Assembly: GCF_000340885.1 (NCBI RefSeq)
Contig: NC_020291.1
Location: 338,501-402,500, forward strand
Length of the DNA: 64,000 nucleotides
Source of the DNA: Clostridium saccharoperbutylacetonicum N1-4(HMT)
Lineage (GTDB): Bacteria; Bacillota; Clostridia; Clostridiales; Clostridiaceae
Reading direction: 5' to 3'
The translations under genes and the position numbers were made by a program. Numbering within the stretch: the first letter of the stretch is position 1; the number at the start of each line of letters is the position of its first letter. The notes beneath the pieces are model-generated. The model made no database searches. It saw nothing but the letters and a program-made list of their open reading frames with translations, and had not been told where the DNA came from. This document shows, piece after piece, positions 1-9,039 of this stretch.

Positions 1-618
1 AATAATAATAAGTCGGTATTAAAAAATGTGTTTAACAAGGATTTTATAATAAGTGCAATAATTCCTATTCTTATTTTTACAGTATTTGATAAGTATGGCA
101 TGACCCTTGAAGGTATAATATTAACTGGTGTTTGGAGTATAGGAGTAGTTTGTATTAACTATGTTAAAGAGAAGACGTTAAATGCGCTTGCAACAATGAG
201 TGCAGTTTTTGCTGGAATTGGATTAATTGGAACCGTTGTTTCAAAAAATCCTACTTTCTATTTAATAGCTCCAATAGTACAGGATATTTTAGTTGCAGCA
301 ATATTCTTTGGGTCTTTATTATTTAAGAGATCCTTGATTCAAATAATAGTTGAACAAAGTTATTTAAAAAATGCCCCAGAAGAGGTAAAAAATAGACCAC
401 AATTTAGAACGATTATGAAACAACTTTCAATAATATGGGGCTTTGTATGTATGAGCCAAGCACTTGTACGAATTGTATTATTATATACAGCATCAATAAG
501 CACTTATTATGCTATAAGTACTGCATATGGGAATATTTCAACTCCTGTTATGATAGCTTTTTCTATAATGTTTCCTAAGTGGTATTCAAGAAGGTCAAGA
601 CAAGGAGCTCAAAACTAA
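1..618 (+). CDS. VC0807-like integral membrane protein, probably cut at the window's left edge
   Basis: The reading frame is open to base 1. The first usable start codon (GTG at 28) has no ribosome site in front of it, so the true start probably lies outside the window. About 200 residues are seen. There are four to five hydrophobic segments, with a loop holding a NPTFYL motif followed by a long hydrophobic helix and a basic FKR, which fits the VC0807 family of small inner-membrane proteins of unknown function. The C-terminus is basic (YSRRSRQG). No catalytic residues are evident. The family call is from general resemblance. A hairpin that may be its terminator follows at 676-719. Confidence 0.55.
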   Translation, partial: NNNKSVLKNVFNKDFIISAIIPILIFTVFDKYGMTLEGIILTGVWSIGVVCINYVKEKTLNALATMSAVFAGIGLIGTVVSKNPTFYLIAPIVQDILVAAIFFGSLLFKRSLIQIIVEQSYLKNAPEEVKNRPQFRTIMKQLSIIWGFVCMSQALVRIVLLYTASISTYYAISTAYGNISTPVMIAFSIMFPKWYSRRSRQGAQN

Positions 619-675
619 AATAAAAGTTAATTAATTATAAATTAAAATGAAGTGGAAAAATTTTGATTTTTCTTT

Positions 676-719
676 GGAAGTTTTTGAAATAGAAAATAAA
701 TTTTATTTCAAGAACTTCC
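676..719 (+). terminator. Possible terminator after the first gene
   Basis: Inverted repeat GGAAGTT-TTGAAATA / TATTTCAA-GAACTTCC with a short AT-rich loop and a T-rich tail. The rest of 720-980 is AT-rich and holds no recognisable gene. Confidence 0.5.
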
Positions 720-980
720 ATTTATTTTAACTATAAATTTAATTATAAACTGAATTACTTTCATAATATGAAAAAATATAGTCGAAATAAAGCTACTATG
801 ATGTTATAATTAAATATAATTAGTATTTTGTAAAAATATGTCTGAGAAGCTAGAAATGTTATTTTAAGTTTATTAGTTAGAGTTTATGCTTATGAATTCT
901 TATAGAATAATACAAATTCTAAATTGATATTTGAAATATACAAAAATAAAAAGAAATATACATATGTTTTTTTGTTAAAT

Positions 981-989
981 TGATATAAT
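981..989 (+). promoter_or_regulatory. Extended -10 promoter element ahead of glgP
   Basis: TGATATAAT matches the extended -10 form (TGnTATAAT) about 65 bases before the glgP start. No good -35 hexamer is visible at 17 bases upstream, which is tolerated by extended -10 promoters. Confidence 0.4.
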
Positions 990-1052
990 AATGCTAAATT
1001 AAAGTTGCAACTCATCAAAATATAAATTAATTATAAGAAGGTGGGAAATTAT

Positions 1053-3311
1053 ATGGTAGAAAAGAATTTAAATGAGATCTTAAAGAAAAGGTTTAAAAAG
1101 ACAATCAATAAGGCTAGTAGCGAAGAAATTTATTCAGCATTGTTAGAATTGACAAAAGGAATTGCTAAGGAAAAAGGTACAAACCAAGGAAAGAGAAAAT
1201 TATATTATATATCTGCAGAATTTTTAATTGGCAAATTATTATCCAATAATTTAATTAATTTAGGTATTTATGACGAGGTTAAAGAAGTTTTGGCTAAAGG
1301 CGGAAAGGACTTAACTGAAATTGAAGAAATTGAATTAGAACCTTCGTTAGGAAACGGTGGACTTGGACGGCTAGCGGCATGTTTTCTAGACTCTATTGCA
1401 ACCCTAGGCCTGAATGGCGATGGAGTAGGTTTAAACTATCACTTTGGTTTATTTCAACAAATATTTGAAGATAATAAGCAGAAGGCCATTAAAAATCCAT
1501 GGTTAACAAAAGAAAGCTGGCTTACTAAATCAAATATAAAATTTGAAGTTCCCTTTGGAGGATTTTCAGTTACTTCAACTCTTTACGATATTGATGTGAC
1601 TGGATATGATCAAGCTTCAAATAAACTTCGTTTATTTGATATAGATACAATAGATGAATCATTGGTTAAAGAAGGAATTGATTTTGATAAAGAGAATATA
1701 AAAAAGAATTTAACATTATTCTTATATCCAGATGACAGTGATGAAGCTGGACATTTATTAAGAATATATCAACAATATTTTATGGTAAGTAATGCAGCTC
1801 AATTAATATTACTTGAAGCTGAAGAAAATGGATATGATCTTCATAAATTACATGAGCATGTTGTAGTTCAAATTAATGATACACATCCATCAATGGTTAT
1901 ACCAGAATTAATAAGATTATTAGGTGAAAAGGGAATTTTAATGTCAGAAGCTATTGAAATAGTATCTAAGACTTGTGCTTATACAAATCATACAATCTTA
2001 GCAGAAGCTTTAGAAAAATGGCCAATGGCTTATTTACAAAAAGTTGTACCACATTTATTACCTATTATTAGAGAATTGGATAATCAAGTTAAGAGTAAAT
2101 TCAAAGATGAACAGGTAGCTATTATAGATAAGGATAAAAGAGTGCACATGGCTCACATGGATATTCACTATGGATACAGTGTAAATGGAGTTGCTGCGTT
2201 ACACACTGAAATCTTAAAAAATGAAGAATTAAAAGCATTTTACGATATCTATCCAGGAAAATTTAATAATAAGACTAATGGAATAACTTTTAGAAGATGG
2301 TTAATTCATTGCAATAACGAACTATCAAGCTATATTACTGAACTTATAGGGGATGGATATAAGAAGGATGCTTCTAAATTAGAAAACTTATCTAAATTTA
2401 TAGATGATAAAGCAGTATTAAATAAACTTGGACAAATAAAGAAAGAAAATAAACTTACATTAAAGAATTATTTAAAAGAAACTCAAAGTATAGATATAGA
2501 TGAAAACTCTATTTTTGATATTCAAATTAAAAGACTACATGAATATAAGAGACAACAAATGAATGTATTATATATTATTTATAAATATTTGGATATAAAG
2601 AAAGGAAATAAGCCAACTACTCCAATAACTATGATATTTGGTGCTAAGGCTGCTCCTGCTTATGTAATTGCTCAAGATATAATCCATACTATACTTTGTT
2701 TGCAAGAAATGATTAATAATGATACTGAAGTTAATAAATATTTAAAAGTCATTATGATTGAAAACTATAATGTAACAAAAGCTTCTAAGTTAATTCCAGC
2801 TTGTGATGTATCAGAACAAATTTCACTAGCATCAAAAGAAGCATCAGGTACTGGTAATATGAAATTTATGCTAAATGGAGCATTAACTTTAGGAACTGAA
2901 GATGGAGCAAATGTTGAGATACATGAGCTAGTTGGTGATGATAATATTTATATTTTTGGACAATCTTCTGAGGTTGTTATTGAACATTATAAGAAAGCAG
3001 ATTATGTTGCTAAGAAGTTCTATAAAAAACCATCAATTAAAAAATTAGTTGATTTTATAATAAGTGATGAAATGTTAGAAGTTGGAGATGAAGAAAATCT
3101 TACAAGACTTCACAAAGAATTAATTAATAAAGATTGGTTTATGACTTTACTTGATATTGAGGATTATATTAAGACTAAAGATCTTATGTTTAAAGATTAT
3201 GAAGATAGGGAAGCTTGGAATAAGAAAGTATTGATTAACATAAGTAAAGCAGGATTCTTTTCTTCAGATAGAACAATAGCTCAATATAATAAAGAAATTT
3301 GGAAGTTGTAA
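1053..3311 (+). CDS. glgP: Glycogen/starch/alpha-glucan phosphorylase
   Basis: Releases glucose-1-phosphate from the non-reducing ends of glycogen in the cytoplasm (GT35 family, PLP-dependent). The PLP-lysine region is intact near the C-terminal third ([20 protein letters not shown]), and the N-terminal [11 protein letters not shown], the QINDTHPSM and the KRLHEYKRQ motifs are all present. The start is taken at ATG 1053, nine bases after the AAGGTGG ribosome site; the GTG at 1041 lies within that site. At 752 residues it is a little shorter than the ~800-residue classical enzymes. It stands alone, with no other glycogen gene adjacent, and ends in a strong bidirectional terminator. Confidence 0.95.
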   Translation: MVEKNLNEILKKRFKKTINKASSEEIYSALLELTKGIAKEKGTNQGKRKLYYISAEFLIGKLLSNNLINLGIYDEVKEVLAKGGKDLTEIEEIELEPSLGNGGLGRLAACFLDSIATLGLNGDGVGLNYHFGLFQQIFEDNKQKAIKNPWLTKESWLTKSNIKFEVPFGGFSVTSTLYDIDVTGYDQASNKLRLFDIDTIDESLVKEGIDFDKENIKKNLTLFLYPDDSDEAGHLLRIYQQYFMVSNAAQLILLEAEENGYDLHKLHEHVVVQINDTHPSMVIPELIRLLGEKGILMSEAIEIVSKTCAYTNHTILAEALEKWPMAYLQKVVPHLLPIIRELDNQVKSKFKDEQVAIIDKDKRVHMAHMDIHYGYSVNGVAALHTEILKNEELKAFYDIYPGKFNNKTNGITFRRWLIHCNNELSSYITELIGDGYKKDASKLENLSKFIDDKAVLNKLGQIKKENKLTLKNYLKETQSIDIDENSIFDIQIKRLHEYKRQQMNVLYIIYKYLDIKKGNKPTTPITMIFGAKAAPAYVIAQDIIHTILCLQEMINNDTEVNKYLKVIMIENYNVTKASKLIPACDVSEQISLASKEASGTGNMKFMLNGALTLGTEDGANVEIHELVGDDNIYIFGQSSEVVIEHYKKADYVAKKFYKKPSIKKLVDFIISDEMLEVGDEENLTRLHKELINKDWFMTLLDIEDYIKTKDLMFKDYEDREAWNKKVLINISKAGFFSSDRTIAQYNKEIWKL

Positions 3312-3360
3312 TATTTATAGCTTCAAAAAGTAATTTATGATACCCATAATATATTTATAT

Positions 3361-3398
3361 AAAAGACAAAATTTATTTATTTAAATTTTGTCTTTTTT
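3361..3398. terminator. Bidirectional intrinsic terminator between glgP and the AraC gene
   Basis: A perfect 15-bp stem, AAAAGACAAAATTTA / TAAATTTTGTCTTTT, with a 6-base loop. It is flanked by A-run and T-run, so it can serve both converging genes. Confidence 0.9.
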
Positions 3399-3400
3399 AT

Positions 3401-4078
3401 TTAGCCAAAATTATTATTTCTATATTCAGAGGGAGAAGCACCTGTAAAAGCTTTAAAGACTTTATGAAAGTGGCTTTGGTCATGAAAGCCTAATATTAGA
3501 CTTATTTCTAAAATACTAGTAGTTGTTGTTACAAGTAATACTTTAGCCCTATCAATTCTAATTTTTTTTGCATATTTCATAATTGTTATTCCCATATGTT
3601 TTTTAAAACATTCAGATATATATCCTTCAGATAAATTCAAATCTGTAGCTAATTTTTTCAAAGAAATTTGGCTTTCTATATTAAGGTGTAGATGCTTTAA
3701 TATTCTGTTTATAACAAAGTTGTCTTTAACTTCAACATCATTAATAAGTAAATTAATGTAAGTATCTATCATCTTTATTTCAAGTTCTTGAAGTTCTTTT
3801 AAAGTATTGAGTGATGGTATTAAAGTGTAAAATTTATTGTATATTGGATGCAGATATTTTGTAAGAATACCATTGCCTACTATTTCTCGAGTGTACATTG
3901 CATTCCAAATGATTAAATCATTTCTTTTATCTTCAATCGAAATTTCTTCAGAAATCTCATCTAAATGCTTTTTTTCAATAATTTCTAAAATTTGTGGTTT
4001 AGCTCTAAGCTTAATTAGAAATGATATATTATTATTAAAAATATTCATATCAGATATAAAAGAATTATCCAAAATCAT
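3401..4078 (-). CDS. AraC/XylS-family transcriptional regulator
   Basis: The C-terminal ~100 residues form the two helix-turn-helix AraC domain: ISLKKLATDLNLSEGYIS for the first helix pair, and ISLILGFHDQSHFHKVFK with the G-PSEYR ending for the second. The N-terminal 120 residues are a helical sensing region with no family I recognise. At 225 residues it is shorter than typical two-domain AraC proteins. The start is ambiguous: the AGGAGG (4081-4086) lies only two bases from ATG 4078 but eight bases from the in-frame TTG at codon 3 (4072), which may be the real start. Its target is unknown. It faces away from its 5' neighbour and converges on glgP. Confidence 0.85.
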   Translation of the reverse strand: MILDNSFISDMNIFNNNISFLIKLRAKPQILEIIEKKHLDEISEEISIEDKRNDLIIWNAMYTREIVGNGILTKYLHPIYNKFYTLIPSLNTLKELQELEIKMIDTYINLLINDVEVKDNFVINRILKHLHLNIESQISLKKLATDLNLSEGYISECFKKHMGITIMKYAKKIRIDRAKVLLVTTTTSILEISLILGFHDQSHFHKVFKAFTGASPSEYRNNNFG

Positions 4079-4319
4079 GTCCTCCTAGTTAGAATTATAT
4101 TAATTCAAAAGTGATAATATATACATATTATATTAAAAATATACAAGTTTAATCAAGCTCATTTTAATATTATATATATAATGAAAATGTAGATAGATTC
4201 TTTAAGATAGTGAAGGGACAAGGAATATACTTGTTTTTAGAATTTATAAATTTTAGACATTACGCATTCATCATGATAAAATGAATAGAAATAGAATATT
4301 TATGACAGACGGTGGGCAA

Positions 4320-4742
4320 ATGATTAAAATAAAATTAGAAAAAAATAGAAGTGGAAAAATAATATTTAAATTAAAATTAGATGATAAAGATAAAAGCAAT
4401 ATTTTCTTTAGAAGAGCACTCATGGAGGCAAGAACTATTAAAGGAAATTCAAGATATGAATATGAAGTTCCGTTAAGATTTTTTGTTCCAATATGTAATA
4501 ATGTAGAGAAAGAAAATATTGTATTAGATAAAAAAAGTTTATTATCTTATTTAGAATTCTCAGATTACTATGATGAAAATTATTATACAGATGTAGATGC
4601 AACAGCAAAGTATATGAAAAAGTGGCGTGAAGAAGGGTGTCCTAACATTTATAGGATCACTATAGATAAAGATACTTATGAAATAGTAAAAGAAGTGATT
4701 TTCAAAAAAAATAAAATTGTATTAAGAGATTTTGATTTATAG
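4320..4742 (+). CDS. Conserved hypothetical protein
   Basis: A 140-residue soluble, charged protein that I do not recognise. The start at 4320 (MIKIKLEK) is chosen because a GGTGGG lies just before it; upstream in-frame ATGs at 4281 and 4302 have no ribosome site. It is lysine-rich with an acidic, tyrosine-rich middle (FSDYYDENYYTDVD) and a basic C-terminus. There is no signal peptide or membrane segment. It is flanked by convergent genes, so it is probably transcribed alone. Confidence 0.7.
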   Translation: MIKIKLEKNRSGKIIFKLKLDDKDKSNIFFRRALMEARTIKGNSRYEYEVPLRFFVPICNNVEKENIVLDKKSLLSYLEFSDYYDENYYTDVDATAKYMKKWREEGCPNIYRITIDKDTYEIVKEVIFKKNKIVLRDFDL

Positions 4743-4752
4743 AAAAGGAAAT

Positions 4753-4783
4753 ATCTCAAATGTAAAAAAATGCAATTTGAGAT
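4753..4783. terminator. Inverted repeat between convergent genes, possible terminator
   Basis: Stem ATCTCAAAT / ATTTGAGAT around a 13-base A-rich loop, directly after the stop at 4742. There is no strong T-tract, so termination is uncertain. Confidence 0.4.
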
Positions 4784-4805
4784 TGTGTCCTTTATCAAAT
4801 ATATT

Positions 4806-5423
4806 CTATTCACGATAGACTATGCTTGTAATTATATTTGTGATTTCCAATGACTCGCTACTAAATAAGAATTCATGAAAATAGTTGGAATTTATGCAAT
4901 CAACCAATAGTAAATCATTTTTCTGAGCGGTAATAGTTTTATTATCGATAATTATTTTAAAGCCACCAGTTACTACATAAAAGCAAAGTGATATTAAATC
5001 TTTATTTAATGCAGCTTTATATTTAAAATTATATTGCTTTTTGGGAAGAATATTAAAATGAATTAATTCCCCATCATAATTTTCTCTTGTCATTAAGTTA
5101 AACACAGAAGCTTTACCATAAGTTTTTGTTTTCCAATCACCTAGAAAACTATCTTGATCAAAGGGAGCAAGTAATTTTTTGTATTTTGTTTCATGATCAA
5201 TAGTAAGTTTACCTTCAGTAACCATGAATTTACGTGAAACACCTGGAAGTTCACTAAAAGTGGATTCTGATATGTCAATTTTAGCTATTCCAAGCCTCCA
5301 TAGGAAATTTCTATTTGCATAATTAGAAGTTGGTGGATATGTTATCAATTCTGTAGCCATTCCTCCAGACCAAAAAGTTGGTCTATAATGTTCTCGTTTT
5401 ATTAATTTAATATTGTACTGCAT
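4806..5423 (-). CDS. HutD/Ves-family cupin protein
   Basis: A 205-residue protein whose N-terminus matches the HutD family: R-x2-F-W-S-G-G-M-A-T-E, then FLWRLGIAKI and the FSELPGVSRKFMVTEG strand pattern typical of its bicupin fold. HutD proteins are often near histidine-utilisation genes and have been proposed to bind formylated histidine intermediates, but no hut genes are in this window. The ribosome site AAAGGAGC is well placed before ATG 5423. It is a single gene divergent from the folate gene that follows. Confidence 0.75.
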   Translation of the reverse strand: MQYNIKLIKREHYRPTFWSGGMATELITYPPTSNYANRNFLWRLGIAKIDISESTFSELPGVSRKFMVTEGKLTIDHETKYKKLLAPFDQDSFLGDWKTKTYGKASVFNLMTRENYDGELIHFNILPKKQYNFKYKAALNKDLISLCFYVVTGGFKIIIDNKTITAQKNDLLLVDCINSNYFHEFLFSSESLEITNIITSIVYRE

Positions 5424-5708
5424 AGATTCTGCTCCTTTCCTCAGATAAGTATTTCATGTTAATTATATTAAAAGATATATGTATAATCAATAAAGTTAAG
5501 AACAATATAAAATAGACACATTAACTAAAAAAATATAATTGTAATAATTATCAGTGCATTGTAGATATATTAATTTGTTAAAGTAATAAATATAATAAAT
5601 ATAATAAGAAATATTGCAATTTGTTCGATAAATATATAAGGAATAAAAATTATATTTAGGTGCGAAAAATAAAAAGTACGTTGTAAATATAATTATAGGA
5701 GCGGTGTT

Positions 5709-6287
5709 ATGACAATTATTAATAAAAAGGAATTAAGGAAAGAAATTTTAAGAAAACGACAAGTGATGGATGCAATTGAAAAAGAAAAGGCTGACAATAA
5801 AATAACTGATGAATTTTTAAAAACTGACTATTATAAAAAAGCAGAAAACATATTTATCTATGTATCCTATGATTCGGAAATAAACACAAAAGGAATAATA
5901 AATAGAGCTTTAAGTGATAATAAAAAAATTTATGTGCCTAGAACAGATTTTAAAACTAAAAATATGGATGCGGTCGAAATTATAGCATTAGCTGAATTAA
6001 TGGAAAATTCCTATGGGATTTTGGAACCTTCAATTGAAAAAACAAGTATTAATCCCAATAATCTTGATTTAATAATAGTGCCAGGAGTAGCATTTGATAG
6101 GAATGGCGGAAGAATGGGATATGGAGCTGGGTTTTATGATAGATATTTTAAAAAGCTAAGTAATAAGAAGATTAAAAAATTAGTTTTAGCTTATGATTTG
6201 CAAGTAGTAGCTGAGGTGCCAATGGAAGAATGCGATGTTCCTGTAGATTATATAATAACTGAAAAGGAGTTTATAGGTTGTCCTTAA
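5709..6287 (+). CDS. 5-formyltetrahydrofolate cyclo-ligase
   Basis: Converts 5-formyl-THF to 5,10-methenyl-THF using ATP, salvaging a dead-end folate. At 192 residues it is the usual family length. The N-terminal KKELRKEILRKR segment and the C-terminal nucleotide/folate signature GRMGYGAGFYDRYF (about residues 135-150) are clear, and the VPGVAFD motif precedes the latter. The ribosome site is GGAGCGG, and the ATG follows it at 5709. The coiled-coil gene at 6324 begins 36 bases after the stop and may be co-transcribed. Confidence 0.92.
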   Translation: MTIINKKELRKEILRKRQVMDAIEKEKADNKITDEFLKTDYYKKAENIFIYVSYDSEINTKGIINRALSDNKKIYVPRTDFKTKNMDAVEIIALAELMENSYGILEPSIEKTSINPNNLDLIIVPGVAFDRNGGRMGYGAGFYDRYFKKLSNKKIKKLVLAYDLQVVAEVPMEECDVPVDYIITEKEFIGCP

Positions 6288-6323
6288 AAGTGATAATTAG
6301 GATTATAATTAGGGGGAGAATTT

Positions 6324-8933
6324 ATGGAATATAATGAAAGCAACTTTTTTTACCTGAGGAATACGAGTCTTGAGAAATATTATGATGCATTAGTAAAAGC
6401 AGAATATGTATGTGAATATTTTCCTATAATTACTAGGATTATTGTAAGGAAAGTGTTAGAAAGCTTTATAAAAGATATTGCAGAAAAATATAGTATAGAA
6501 TCAAATGTTGCTGCATGGCAATTAATTAATAATATTAAAGTTAGCGAAAGATATGAGATACCAGATGAAATTTATAGAGCTTTTGAGATTATATTGGTTA
6601 ATGCATATGATCACTCTTCCTATAATCGAAAACCAAAAGGGATGGCTAAGCATCCGATAGAGATATTGGAAATGATACACAATATTTTTTGTTGGTATTT
6701 AAAATCAGCTGAGATACAGGAAATGGCACTTACTGATGAAGTCAGTTTTAGAGCTCCAAGCACTATTGAATATATGAAAAAGGAAATAATAAAAATAGAT
6801 GAAGATGTTGTGCTAAAGGGTAAACAAATCAATGTTTTAAGGCAAGCAATTCTTGAGCAGTCTAGTGAATTGAAAAACATAAGTGAAATGAATAATAAAA
6901 TAATAGCAATAAAAGAAGAAAAAGCTTGCTTAGAGAAAATATATATTGGATTGAACAGAAAAATTGAAGCACAAAGAAAACAAGTTTTAGATGTGGAGAA
7001 AGACTACAATACCTATATTAAAAAAATTGAAAATTTAAGAGAAAAGTGTAATGAAAGTCAAGAATTAATTTTTGCACAAGAAAGTCAACTTGTTAAAGCG
7101 GAAATACAAAAACAGGAAGTAAGTAATTTAATAAAAAAATTAGAAGAAAAAGATGATTCAATAAATAGACTTGAGCAATATCTTGAAGAGGAATTGGAGA
7201 TTGCGAGAAAAGCCTATGAAAACTTAGTAGATTTAACAAAGAAATATGAAGATAATTTAGAAACTATAGAATTCTCCTATGATAAGAACTTGCAAAAGAT
7301 ATTAGAAAATGAACAAAAGAATATAATGATCAAAATAAATTATGAGGATAAAATATTTAATGATAATATAACCACGTATTCACAAAACATTATTGAAGCA
7401 AAAAGGAAGACGTTAATATTCAAGGAAATATTGAATGAAAAAATAAGGAAGGAAATCAAATATGAGCAATTCTATAGAGCTTTCTTAAATATAGAAGGAA
7501 AAGAACTAAGGATAGTTTACATAATTGCTACTAGTATAAATTTGATATCTAGCACATTAAATAAGTCTAAAGAACTATTAACAAAATCAACTAAAGACAA
7601 GTTTTTAGAATTAGTGAATAGAAGATTAGAGGAACTAAAAAATATAAGTGATGCAGAAATTAGACTTGTATTATATTATAAATTAATAAAATTGGCCAGC
7701 ATTCCTTCAAGAAATGTGTTTAATAGAAGACAATTTGTACAAGCCTTAGATACGATAGTAGAAAAGGGATATGAATTTTTAATAAATGAGGCTGATTTTA
7801 AAGGGAAAATAAATAAGATAGATGGAATAAGCTTATATTATATTGAAAAAGTATTAGAAGCTTTAAAAAGTAAAAGTAACTTACAAGTTGATGAAGAACT
7901 AGTTAATAGAATCTATGAGAATATTGTGGAATTGAAAAGTAGAGATGAAAATATTGATAAAAGGCAGATACATTATGAAAAATATAATTTGGATAATATT
8001 ACTGAAGCTTTACTTAAAGATGCCATAAGAGCACATCCTTTTGAACTATTATCAATAATGATAAATTTAGGAAGCTCATATGAATATTCAGAGTTTCAAG
8101 AAATATTATTATATGTAGAAGGTTTAGTAGAAAAAAAACTTGAAGTTAATGCCAATGAATATTTTATGAGCTTGATGTTTTTAGCTAGTAGAGTTAGTGG
8201 TACAAATGATGCTTTACAGGAAAATTTATTACCTATATTATTAATGGAAATAATCAATGTTGATTTAATAGCTACTAATAAAGCTACGAATTTAGAGAAT
8301 TATAAGGAAATGATAAATATATGGAAACAGAAGCAGCATCGATACAATGACATTTCTATGGAAAAAGAAGATAAAGAAAATGAAATTAAATTGTTAATTA
8401 AAGAAAAACAAGAATTAGAAATTAATCAGGTTCAATTAATGAAAAATTATGATATGTCGGTGGAAAAATATAATAATTATAAGGAAGAATTTAAGAATAT
8501 AATTATGAACTCTGAAAAGAGAATATTATTACCATCTTTCATGATTTATGATGAACTTCGTAGTAAAAAAGAAGCGGCTGAAAAGCATATTAATGAATCA
8601 AAAGATAAATTCGGTACCTTTAAGAGCATGATTTCTCCTGGGATATGGAAAGAAAAAGCTAGCAAATTTTTAAATGAAACTAATATGGTAGATGCTGAAA
8701 AGGCACTTATTGAAGAAGCAAAACAAAAACCGTATTTTATGAAAGAATACTCAGTTTTTCAAGACTTAGAGAATCAGATTAATCATGCAAAGGAATTGGT
8801 AAACAAGAATCAGGAGAATATTCAAAATAAAAATTTATTGGTGGAGAATATTACTAAAAAAATAAATGAGTTAGATAAGCAGCTTAACACAATTAAAGAA
8901 CTTTATCTTGATATTGAAGCTATCTATTATTAA
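6324..8933 (+). CDS. Large coiled-coil protein with DUF4145-like N-terminus
   Basis: 869 residues. The first ~140 residues (FFYLRNTSLEKYYDALVKAE onward) are predicted helical and resemble the DUF4145 domain found at the N-terminus of some type I restriction HsdR subunits. The rest is mainly long charged coiled coil (roughly 160-300, 320-390, 690-740 and 810-865). A non-coiled helical section between about 400 and 670 is unassigned. There is no Walker motif, nuclease signature, signal peptide or membrane helix, so it is probably a cytoplasmic structural or scaffolding protein. The ribosome site AGGGGGAG precedes ATG 6324. The function is unknown; the DUF4145 resemblance is tentative. Confidence 0.6.
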   Translation: MEYNESNFFYLRNTSLEKYYDALVKAEYVCEYFPIITRIIVRKVLESFIKDIAEKYSIESNVAAWQLINNIKVSERYEIPDEIYRAFEIILVNAYDHSSYNRKPKGMAKHPIEILEMIHNIFCWYLKSAEIQEMALTDEVSFRAPSTIEYMKKEIIKIDEDVVLKGKQINVLRQAILEQSSELKNISEMNNKIIAIKEEKACLEKIYIGLNRKIEAQRKQVLDVEKDYNTYIKKIENLREKCNESQELIFAQESQLVKAEIQKQEVSNLIKKLEEKDDSINRLEQYLEEELEIARKAYENLVDLTKKYEDNLETIEFSYDKNLQKILENEQKNIMIKINYEDKIFNDNITTYSQNIIEAKRKTLIFKEILNEKIRKEIKYEQFYRAFLNIEGKELRIVYIIATSINLISSTLNKSKELLTKSTKDKFLELVNRRLEELKNISDAEIRLVLYYKLIKLASIPSRNVFNRRQFVQALDTIVEKGYEFLINEADFKGKINKIDGISLYYIEKVLEALKSKSNLQVDEELVNRIYENIVELKSRDENIDKRQIHYEKYNLDNITEALLKDAIRAHPFELLSIMINLGSSYEYSEFQEILLYVEGLVEKKLEVNANEYFMSLMFLASRVSGTNDALQENLLPILLMEIINVDLIATNKATNLENYKEMINIWKQKQHRYNDISMEKEDKENEIKLLIKEKQELEINQVQLMKNYDMSVEKYNNYKEEFKNIIMNSEKRILLPSFMIYDELRSKKEAAEKHINESKDKFGTFKSMISPGIWKEKASKFLNETNMVDAEKALIEEAKQKPYFMKEYSVFQDLENQINHAKELVNKNQENIQNKNLLVENITKKINELDKQLNTIKELYLDIEAIYY

Positions 8934-8942
8934 GTAAATATA

Positions 8943-8997
8943 AAGGACTAAATCGAGTTACATTTTTCAGTTGATAGTAACTCGGTTTAGTCCTTTT
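8943..8997. terminator. Strong bidirectional terminator
   Basis: A long stem, AAGGACTAAAtCGAGTTAC paired with GTAACTCGgTTTAGTCCTT, bounded by A and T runs. It separates the coiled-coil gene from convergent thrS. Confidence 0.9.
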
Positions 8998-9039
8998 AGT
9001 TTATTTTGATTATTTCATAAAGATAGATTATTACTAGCT

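Noticed and set aside
3837..4088. Plus-strand ORF of 83 codons
   Set aside because: Lies wholly antisense to the AraC regulator, has no ribosome site, and its composition is that of a shadow frame.
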